Position numbers and translations under genes: made by a program. From contig DBKX01000259.1 of NCBI GenBank assembly GCA_002297865.1, forward strand, positions 1-17,589: 17,589 bases of DNA, given 5' to 3'. Below, in pieces: positions 5,982 through 14,400 of this stretch. This DNA is from Lachnoclostridium sp. UBA739 (GTDB taxonomy: Bacteria; Bacillota_A; Clostridia; Lachnospirales; Lachnospiraceae). The notes beneath the pieces were generated by a model that was not told the origin of the DNA, searched no databases, and saw nothing but the letters and a program-made list of their open reading frames with translations. Each line of letters opens with the position of its first letter. Within the stretch, counting starts at the first letter, position 1.

Positions 5982-7178
5982 ATGAGCATTAGGGAAAAAA
6001 TAAGAGAATATAAAAAATGTACGGATGAAGAGTGGAATGACTGGCATTGGCAGTTAAAAAACAGAATTAGTACTGTAGAAGAACTTCAACAGTACCTTAC
6101 ACTGACAGATGAAGAAATATATGGAATACAGGAATGTTTAAAAAGTTTAAGAATGTCTATAACGCCATACTACTTATCGTTGATACAAAATAATAGTATA
6201 AATGACCCAATAAGGAAGCAAGCAGTACCTACCTCAAAAGAATTATTTATAGCACAAGAGGATATGGTTGATCCATTATCCGAAGATATTTACTCTCCAG
6301 TTCCAGGATTAATACATAAGTATCCAGATAGAGTCCTATTATTAAGCACAGATCAGTGTTCAATGTATTGTAGACATTGTACTAGAAGACGGTTTGCAGG
6401 ACAACATGATAAGCCGCTAGAAAATATGGAAGAGGCATTAGACTATATTGAGAAAAAGACGGTAGTAAGAGATGTATTAATATCTGGAGGAGATGCACTG
6501 ACTTTATCAGATGAAAGATTAGAATACATCTTAGATAGACTATCTCATGTTAAGCATGTCGAGGTAGTAAGAATAGGTACAAGAATGCCAGTTGTCATGC
6601 CACAAAGAATTACGGATGATTTAGTTGCAATGTTGAAGAAATATCAGCCACTTTGGATTAGTGTACAATTTAATCATCCACAGGAGATTACTAAGGAATC
6701 TCGTGAAGCATGCGAAAAGTTGGCGGATAATGGTATTCCATTGTTAAATCAAAGTGTCTTATTAAGAGGAATCAATGATTGTGTCGGTACAATGAGAGAT
6801 TTAGTTCATGAATTAGTTAGAATGAGGATTAGGCCATATTATTTATATCAATGTGACCTATCTGCAGGAATATCACATTTTAGAACGAAAGTGAGTAAAG
6901 GAATTCAAATCATGGAGGGGTTGAGAGGATACACTTCAGGTTTTTGCATACCAACCTTTGTAATAGATTCTAAGGGTGGAAAAATTCCTGTAGGCCCTCA
7001 ATATATTTTATCGAATAATGATAACAAAGTTATTTTTCGTAGTTATCAGGGAGTTACTTCGGAATATGAACAGCCTAGTGAGATTGGAGAGGAATGTAAT
7101 TGTACTTTATGTCAAGAGATAAAAGCAAAAATGAAAGCGTATAATACAGAGGGGAGAAAAGATGGAGGAGATAAATAA
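5982..7178 (+). CDS. kamA: Lysine 2,3-aminomutase-type radical SAM/PLP enzyme
   Basis: 398-residue KamA-family protein, close to the usual length of about 415. The family interconverts L-lysine and L-beta-lysine using a 4Fe-4S cluster, S-adenosylmethionine and pyridoxal phosphate. Visible are the cluster motif C126-SMY-C130-RH-C133 followed by TRRRFAGQ, and SPVPGLIHKYPDRVLLL upstream of it. Asp292 (CDLS) and Asp329 (VID) match the two aspartates that bind the lysine side-chain amino group in the clostridial enzyme (Asp293, Asp330). Lys334 matches the PLP lysine (Lys337), but the usual PGGGGK loop is shortened to SKGGK. Cys267, Cys372, Cys374 and Cys377 match the zinc ligands. Substrate is therefore probably lysine rather than glutamate; arginine or ornithine remain possible. 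Its stop overlaps the first NRPS by 17 nt, tying it to peptide synthesis as a beta-amino acid supplier. Confidence 0.9.
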   Translation: MSIREKIREYKKCTDEEWNDWHWQLKNRISTVEELQQYLTLTDEEIYGIQECLKSLRMSITPYYLSLIQNNSINDPIRKQAVPTSKELFIAQEDMVDPLSEDIYSPVPGLIHKYPDRVLLLSTDQCSMYCRHCTRRRFAGQHDKPLENMEEALDYIEKKTVVRDVLISGGDALTLSDERLEYILDRLSHVKHVEVVRIGTRMPVVMPQRITDDLVAMLKKYQPLWISVQFNHPQEITKESREACEKLADNGIPLLNQSVLLRGINDCVGTMRDLVHELVRMRIRPYYLYQCDLSAGISHFRTKVSKGIQIMEGLRGYTSGFCIPTFVIDSKGGKIPVGPQYILSNNDNKVIFRSYQGVTSEYEQPSEIGEECNCTLCQEIKAKMKAYNTEGRKDGGDK

Positions 7179-10100
7179 TAAAGTAATTTTAGAAAGTAAT
7201 CTATCGGAGGGGCAGCTTGGACTGTGGCTTATTCAGAACAAAGAACCTTCGTCAACGGCATATAACACTTTTTTTTCTGTTAAGTTCAATAATGATATTG
7301 AAATAGATAAATTGTTTGAATTTTCAAAGTGGCTTTCCAAAAAGCATCCTATATTATGTACTACATTCAGCGAAACCCCAGAATCCGTTAAGATGAAATT
7401 AAATCCAGACAGTAATATTCATTTTGAAGTATTGCATTTAGAAAATAGTGAAGAAGTTAAGAAGAAGTTTGAGGATGAGGTTAATACTGCAATTAATTTG
7501 AAAGCAGGTCCTATTTCTAAGATATATTTAGCAGTTACCAGATCCTATGAAAAATACATGCTTTTGTTATCACATCATATCATATTAGATTATTGGTCCT
7601 TAATACTGGTATTAAAAGAAATGCAAGACTTTCTTGGAAATGAATCATTTGAGCATGAAATGATTGAACCAGAGTATGGATATTTTGATTCAGTTAAAAG
7701 GCAGCAGGAGTTTAGAAATGATGCTAAATTTCAGAATTCTATTGAGTATTGGGAGCAAGTTCTAAAAGACTCTGTTCCTTCATTGAAGCCACCATATGGA
7801 ATTGTTCCTCGACCAGACCAAAAAGCTCAAGTGAAAACAGAAAGTATTATAATAAATGAAGAGATTACAAATCGTTTCTATGATAGATGTCTTAAGCTAG
7901 GAGTTACTCCTTTTGCTTTTCTGTTAGCAAATTATCATATCACACTTTCCTATTATTTCGGTGAGAATGATATCGTAACAGGTGTTCCTTTTCTTGGGCG
8001 TTATTCCAAAAAAGAATTAAATAATGTGGGATATTATGTAAATACACTGCCTATTCGGGAAAAGGTGATAGATAGTGCCATTTTTTCAGAATATGCGGTT
8101 AGTATAAACAAACGCATAAAAAAGGCATTTTCCAATCAGAAAGTTACCCTACATAAGGTGCAGGAAATCATGAATGCAAAAGATCTCAACCAATCGAATA
8201 ATTGCTATCAGACGATGTTTATATTAGAAAAGGCGAATATTAAGTCTCTTGAAGGGGCATCGCTATTAACAATGGGAATGAATGAAGTGAATGTGGAATT
8301 GGGAGATTACAATGTATCTGGATTTCCACTTAAGAATAGAGATCAACTTTGTGATATCACAATTATGCTTGAAAGATTTCAGGATAAGATTATTGGAAAT
8401 GTTCAATATAGGGAAGATTTATATCCAGTAAACTTTGTGAAAAGCTTCATTGAATTTTTCATCAACTGTATTATAAAAACTTCTGAAGAACCAGAAATAG
8501 AGATTGGCAGTCTGAAGCATCCAATATGTTGTGAACAAGAGATTATTACTGTAAAGAATATGCAAGATTCTGAAAGCCAATTGGCAGGTAGTGTTGCGGA
8601 ACAGTTTGAAGAGGTAATCCAGAAGTTTGGCAGTCGTATAGCTGTAAAACAAGAGAAACTTAGTGAAAGTTACCATGAGCTGGGGAAAATTACAGCTGCC
8701 ATTGCGGAACTTATTATGCATAAATGTGGCCAAGAAAAAAAGAGATATGTTATTTTCTGTAAAAATAAAATAAATACATTACATGGTATTATTGGTGTGG
8801 TAAGAACTGGTGGTTCTTATATCGCTTTGGATTATTCCTTACCTAATCAAAGGATAGCAGAGATTATAGCACAATTGAATCCTGCAGGAATAGTATTTGA
8901 TACAGATAGTAAGGGTAAGCTTGAGGAGATAGAGGTAGAGCAAAGCATCGCTAAGATAAGTGTAGAGAGTGCGGAAGTGAAAGATAAAGACAATGTATGT
9001 TTAAGTCAGAATGTCTATGCAGATGATGAACTTTATTGTATATATACATCAGGTACAAGTGGAAAGCCTAAAGGACTCAGTGTCGCCAATAAGGGAGTGC
9101 TTCGCATTGTTAATAATCCAAATTATTGCAGGATTACTGAAAACAATATAATTGCACAGGCAAATAATACCTCATTTGATGCATCTGTCTTTGAAATATG
9201 GGGAGCTATGCTTAATGGAGCTACACTAGTCTTAATTGATAAATTCAGCTTATTAAATCCAAAAGAGTTAAGAAAGATAATAACGAATGAAAAAATAGAT
9301 CTTATGATCGTTACAACATCACTATTTAATCAGCTTAGCCTTATGGTTCCAATACCATTTGAAGGTATCAAGCAGTTAATGTTTGGTGGAGAAAGTGCTA
9401 ATCTGCATTGTGTAAGTGAAGCATATAGAAAGTTACCTGAATGCCGTTTGGTAAATATGTATGGTCCAAGTGAAAGTACAGTATTTACAACTTTTAAGGA
9501 AATATCAGAGAACTGCATTAACAATAAGAAAATAACAATTGGTTCGCCAGTATCGGATACCGTGGTTCATATTCGGAACACATATGATGGTTCAGATCTG
9601 CCATTGGGAGTAGTTGGAGAGATTATTATTGGTGGTCCTGGTGTCGCAAAAGGTTATGTTGCGAACGAGGAAGAGACTGAGAAAAAGTTTCATGTAAATT
9701 GTGATGGTGAAAGAGTGTACTGTTCGGGGGATTTGGCATACAGAGACAGTAATGGAGAAATCGTTTTTTGTGGACGTAAGGATTTGCAAGTTAAAATTAG
9801 AGGATTCCGAGTTGAATTAAGTGAGATTAAAGAAAGTATAGATGCAATTGATTTAGTACAGGACTCCTATGTAACAACTGTGGAAAATGAGTTTGGAACA
9901 AAGCAAATAGCAGCTTATATTAAAATAGGAGAAGAATCTAGCAAAAACATTTCAATTCACCATATTAGGGAATGCTTAAGCCAAAGCTTACCTTTTTATA
10001 TGGTTCCAGCCTATATTACTTTTGTAGAAAAATTTAATTTCAGCAGTAGTAATAAAATCGATCCATCTACACTTCCAAAGATTAATTTTGAAGGTAATAT

Positions 10101-10404
10101 TATATTACCAGAAACGAAAACGGAGAAGATGGTTTATCAATTATGGCAGGAAATGTTGGATGTTGAAACTATCAGCTGTGATACAAGTTTCTTTGAAGCG
10201 GGTGGACATTCACTGATGGCAATGCAGATGAAAATGCGGTTAGAGAAAATGTTCGATGTAGAAATTGCTCTTGAGAAAGTGTATTCTTTAAAAACTATTA
10301 AGGACATAGCAAGTTATATTGACCAATTACAGAGTCAGCCTAAGAATCATCAGAAAAAAGTGAGCATGAAAAGAGTGGAAAGACGAATTATTAAAGGAGA
10401 GTAA
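7162..10404 (+). CDS. Single-module NRPS, C-A-PCP, predicted leucine-activating
   Basis: 1080 residues, one complete module. Condensation domain about 12-450 with active site HHIILD (His138, His139, Asp143); the following YWSL, instead of GWS, and an N-terminal LSEGQ...STAYN resemble condensation domains that accept acyl or polyketide donors. Adenylation domain about 475-970 with YTSGTSGKPKG (628-638), MYGPSE (766-771), SGDLA and RGFRVEL. Carrier domain about 985-1055 with GGHS (phosphopantetheine Ser1017). Pocket residues read D673 A674 F677 I716 M740 G742 M766 V774 F775 K965, closest to the surfactin-type Leu code DAFMLGMVFK. A short basic tail (about 1060-1080) could be a docking segment. 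The start has GAGGGGAG at 7149-7156 and overlaps the aminomutase gene. It likely loads the first residue and hands it to the NRPS encoded at 11491, but colinearity is assumed. Confidence 0.93.
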   Translation: MEEINNKVILESNLSEGQLGLWLIQNKEPSSTAYNTFFSVKFNNDIEIDKLFEFSKWLSKKHPILCTTFSETPESVKMKLNPDSNIHFEVLHLENSEEVKKKFEDEVNTAINLKAGPISKIYLAVTRSYEKYMLLLSHHIILDYWSLILVLKEMQDFLGNESFEHEMIEPEYGYFDSVKRQQEFRNDAKFQNSIEYWEQVLKDSVPSLKPPYGIVPRPDQKAQVKTESIIINEEITNRFYDRCLKLGVTPFAFLLANYHITLSYYFGENDIVTGVPFLGRYSKKELNNVGYYVNTLPIREKVIDSAIFSEYAVSINKRIKKAFSNQKVTLHKVQEIMNAKDLNQSNNCYQTMFILEKANIKSLEGASLLTMGMNEVNVELGDYNVSGFPLKNRDQLCDITIMLERFQDKIIGNVQYREDLYPVNFVKSFIEFFINCIIKTSEEPEIEIGSLKHPICCEQEIITVKNMQDSESQLAGSVAEQFEEVIQKFGSRIAVKQEKLSESYHELGKITAAIAELIMHKCGQEKKRYVIFCKNKINTLHGIIGVVRTGGSYIALDYSLPNQRIAEIIAQLNPAGIVFDTDSKGKLEEIEVEQSIAKISVESAEVKDKDNVCLSQNVYADDELYCIYTSGTSGKPKGLSVANKGVLRIVNNPNYCRITENNIIAQANNTSFDASVFEIWGAMLNGATLVLIDKFSLLNPKELRKIITNEKIDLMIVTTSLFNQLSLMVPIPFEGIKQLMFGGESANLHCVSEAYRKLPECRLVNMYGPSESTVFTTFKEISENCINNKKITIGSPVSDTVVHIRNTYDGSDLPLGVVGEIIIGGPGVAKGYVANEEETEKKFHVNCDGERVYCSGDLAYRDSNGEIVFCGRKDLQVKIRGFRVELSEIKESIDAIDLVQDSYVTTVENEFGTKQIAAYIKIGEESSKNISIHHIRECLSQSLPFYMVPAYITFVEKFNFSSSNKIDPSTLPKINFEGNIILPETKTEKMVYQLWQEMLDVETISCDTSFFEAGGHSLMAMQMKMRLEKMFDVEIALEKVYSLKTIKDIASYIDQLQSQPKNHQKKVSMKRVERRIIKGE

Positions 10405-10405
10405 A

Positions 10406-11476
10406 TTGGATTATAAAGAATTATATGGTTTAAGCAAATATGAGTGCGATCAAGTGAATTTATCAGATAATCAAGAAGTGGGAAGAGTAATAACCTGTTA
10501 CAATTCCAAAAATATTGAGATTGCAATAGCCAAAGGTATTACAAGAGGTATTACATCAGCTAAGATATTAAAATTTGAGGACAAGATACCAGTTCCAGGA
10601 GATTGGGTGATTGTACAGCAAAAAGAAAATGATATTTGCTTAGTTGATAAAATTATTCCAAGAAAGAATGAATTTATTAGAAAAAGTGCAGGAAGCGAAT
10701 TTAACAACCAAGTAATAGGTGTTAATTTAGACAAAATCTTTTTGGTAACCTCTATGAATCAAGATTTTAATCCTAGAAGAATCGAAAGATATATTGCACA
10801 AGCGAAAAATTGCAAAATTGAATTAATTATTGTGCTGTCAAAATCAGACTTGGCAGAAAATCCACTAGAATTTGTAGAGCTAGCGCAAAAAGTATATCCA
10901 GAAGGCACAATTATTCAGATAGCAGCAATTCAGGGAAAGGATGGGTTAGAATCTTTGTATCCTTATCTAATTCCAGGAGAAACAGTTGCTTTTGTTGGAG
11001 CTAGTGGTGTTGGCAAGAGTACCATAATGAATACTCTTTTAGGATATGATGCAATGGATGTAAAGGAGATAAGCAGTTCAACGGGGAAGGGGTGTCATAC
11101 AACAACAAGGCGAGAACTAAATGTACTAGATAACGGAACATTATTATTGGATACACCTGGTATGCGTGAGTTTGGAGTAATATTTAGTGATGGACTTGCG
11201 CAAGTAGGATTTGATGATATTCTTAGCTGGGCAGAGTATTGTTCTTTTCGTAATTGCAGTCATGGGAAAGAAGAAGGCTGTGCGGTTAAAAAGGCTGTTG
11301 AAAATGGTCTTTTATCTCAGAAGAGACTTGATAACTATAAAAAAATTGTACAGGAACAAGATTTTTTGTGGGTGAAAGGCAGAAGAATAAAAAAAGACAA
11401 ATTAAAATATCAAAGTGGAAATCGAGAGAAGAAGGTCTATAAGAGAGAAAAAGTAAACTATAAAGATAAATATTAA
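10406..11476 (+). CDS. RsgA-like circularly permuted GTPase, TTG start
   Basis: 356 residues with the RsgA/YjeQ layout: an N-terminal OB-like part (about 25-85), then GTPase motifs in permuted order: SKSD (G4, 145-148), GASGVGKST (G1, 198-206), a threonine-rich switch (GKGCHTTTRRE, 227-237) and DTPG (G3, 249-252). The C-terminal zinc site is Cys279, Cys284, His286, Cys292. RsgA helps late 30S subunit maturation. The TSMNQDFNPRRIERY stretch and Ser in place of Asn in G4 suggest a clostridial paralogue rather than the housekeeping copy. The C-terminal tail is very lysine-rich. TTG 10406 is the start because AAAGGAGA (10393-10400) precedes it, one base after the NRPS stop. Its position between two NRPS genes is odd: possible self-protection at the ribosome, or an accessory GTPase. 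Which copy it is cannot be told from one window. Confidence 0.85.
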   Translation: MDYKELYGLSKYECDQVNLSDNQEVGRVITCYNSKNIEIAIAKGITRGITSAKILKFEDKIPVPGDWVIVQQKENDICLVDKIIPRKNEFIRKSAGSEFNNQVIGVNLDKIFLVTSMNQDFNPRRIERYIAQAKNCKIELIIVLSKSDLAENPLEFVELAQKVYPEGTIIQIAAIQGKDGLESLYPYLIPGETVAFVGASGVGKSTIMNTLLGYDAMDVKEISSSTGKGCHTTTRRELNVLDNGTLLLDTPGMREFGVIFSDGLAQVGFDDILSWAEYCSFRNCSHGKEEGCAVKKAVENGLLSQKRLDNYKKIVQEQDFLWVKGRRIKKDKLKYQSGNREKKVYKREKVNYKDKY

Positions 11477-11490
11477 GGCGGTGCAAAAGA

Positions 11491-14400
11491 TTGGGAGTAA
11501 ATAAATACGAAGTGGTTGCTTCACGAGCACAAAAACGAATATGGTATTTTGAGCAAAAACATCCAAAGACAGCTGTATACCATATTCCGATCGAAATAAA
11601 CATGATAGGAGAGTTAAAGGTAACTCTATTATGGAAGGCATTAAATGACGTAATTCAATGTAATGAACCACTACGAACTGGGCTTATTGAAAAGAATGGT
11701 ATATTGTATCAGATTATTTTTGAGGAAATCAAGTTAAATGAAGACATAGATATAGTATCAGACAGAAAGGAATATGAAAAACTGCGTGAAGAAGCAGTAA
11801 ATCAGCCTTTTGATTTAAGTAATGCACCATTATTAAGAATCAGACTATTTAAGTTTGAAAATGAATATAGGCTTTTACTTGTGTTTCATCATATTATGAT
11901 GGACGGCTGGTCTATCAGCTTATTTATGAAAGAACTTGCCTCTGCTTATAATGGGTACTGTAAAAATCAAGCAAGTATCCTTGAAATGCCAGAACTACAA
12001 TATGCTGATTACGCAGCCTGGTACGAAGAATGGTTAGATGATGGGGAAAGGGACAGAACGAAAGTTTTTTGGGATAAGATGTTTCAAGATGGGTATGAAA
12101 AGCTTGAGGTTAACTATCCAGTCCAACAGAAAAACGAGAATATTTTTTTGAGCGGTTATGAAGAAATAATGTTGCACGATAATCTCACAGAGAAATTGGA
12201 AGATTTTATTTCAAAAGGCTATGGCTCAACATTTTCTATTTTTCTATCCACATTTTTGGGTACACTTTCATACATTACTGGAAAAGACAGAGTAATGGTT
12301 GAAACGGTTACTTCTGGCAGAGTAAATGGTGATTTAATGGATATGATGGGCTTTTTTGTGAATAATGTTCCAGTGCAGACAAATATACATAACAAAAGCT
12401 TTGCAGCGTTAGTTCATGAATTGAACAGATTATCTCTTCTGTTAAATGATAATCAAGCATTTCCGTATGATGAAATTGTAACAAATTACATAGCTGAAAA
12501 GTACAAGCAGGATTATACACCATTTTCGGATTTTATATTTTTATTACAGGATATGAAGATTCCAAATACGATATTTGATGGTGTAGATATAACGGTTGCA
12601 AATAAGAATGATGGTTTAGCCAAGAATGACTTTACTTTAATGGTAGATAAGGAAGGAAGAAACTATAAGCTGTGCGTTAATTATGCAGTTTATAAATATG
12701 ATAAAGGCTTTGTCTTAAGATTTCTTGATATTATGGTGAGGCTTTTATCTACATATCTAGAAGTTCCAGAAGCTAAATTGGATTCTGTAAGTCCATATGA
12801 ACTTGAAGATTTCAGAAAACAGCTTGCCGCCATTAATCCTCTGGAAGAGGTAGAGGTTAAGCAGACAGCCTATGAATTAATAGAAAATTCAATTTCCATC
12901 CATTCAGACAATGTCTTAATACAGCAAAATGGTGAAATCGTGACGTATGAAAAAATGAGTCAATATGCCGACTATATCCTAGAAAAAATGTTAGAAGAAA
13001 AGATTGTTTCAGGAAGTAGAGTCGCTGTTATAACAGACAGAAATGATAAATTCCTATATAGTATTCTGGCGGTTTGGAGAAATGACTGTACTTACGTACC
13101 GTTAGACTTATCTTTACCAATAGAGAGAGTGAAAGGAATTTTAAAGGAAGCACAGGTCAGCTGCATATTATATGATGCTTCTGTATTCAAGATTTCCGAC
13201 ATTTCGGTTGAAGGAATACCTGACATAGATGTCAGCCACCTTGTTGCGTCTACGAATAAAATCACTCATAAGAAGGCAGTTAATGCAGCGTATGTTTTAT
13301 ATACATCTGGTTCAACTGGAGTTCCAAAAGGAGTTGTCATATCTCAGAAGGCCCTTGGCAATTATCTTTCACACTGTATAGAAAATTATTTCATATATGA
13401 TAATATGGTTTCGCTGTTCCATACATCCATATCATTTGATTTAACAATTACCAGTATCATGCCTCAACTAGTACAGGGAGGTCAGATACACTATATAGAA
13501 TATAGTCGAGGTATACCTGGACTATTAGAATTTATTAAGGAAAATCAGAGAGCACTTTTATTAAAGTGTACACCTGCTCATTTGGAAATACTGTTCCAAT
13601 CCATAGATAAAGAGTTCTTTATAAATCAGCAAATAATGGCTATTGTTGGTGGAGAAGAGGTTACAAGGAAGCTGGTTGGCGATTTCTATGAAAATATGCC
13701 AAAATCAGTTATGATAAATGAATATGGTCCAACTGAAGCAACTGTTGGCTGCACAATCTGCAGATTAACAGAGGAGATGTGTTACGCAAATCATATGAGT
13801 ATTGGATACTCCATTTCTGGAATGGCATCGTATGTTGTGAATGCTCGAAATCAGATACTTCCACCATATTTTTCGGGAGAACTGATATTAAGTGGTAATG
13901 GCCTGGCAGATGAGTATTTTCATAACATGCCAGAGACCAAGGCAAAGTTCATTGATAATGTGATCGATGGAAAACGAGTATATAGAACAGGTGATTATTG
14001 TTTTTATGATGAAAAGGGTAATCTTTATTACATTGGAAGAACAGACGGACAGTTAAAAATAAGAGGATTCCGAGTAGAAATTGAAGAAATTGAATCCACA
14101 TTTCAAAGCCTGTATCAAGATATTCCATTAAAAGTATTATCTATTCAGAATGAGAATAAACGACCAGAATTATGCGGTTTTTATCAAAGTAAAGAGGAAA
14201 TAAATCAAAAAGAATTTAAAACAAACTTAGGCAAAACATTACCTTCTTACATGATACCAGCATATTTTATGAGAATAGACAGGGTTCCTATCAATCAAAA
14301 TGGAAAAGTTGATGTTAAGTTATTAGTGCAAATGTTCCAAGAATGGAAGAAACAGCAGGTGGAAGATGAGGACTATCAGCCGACACAGACAGAAGAAGAA

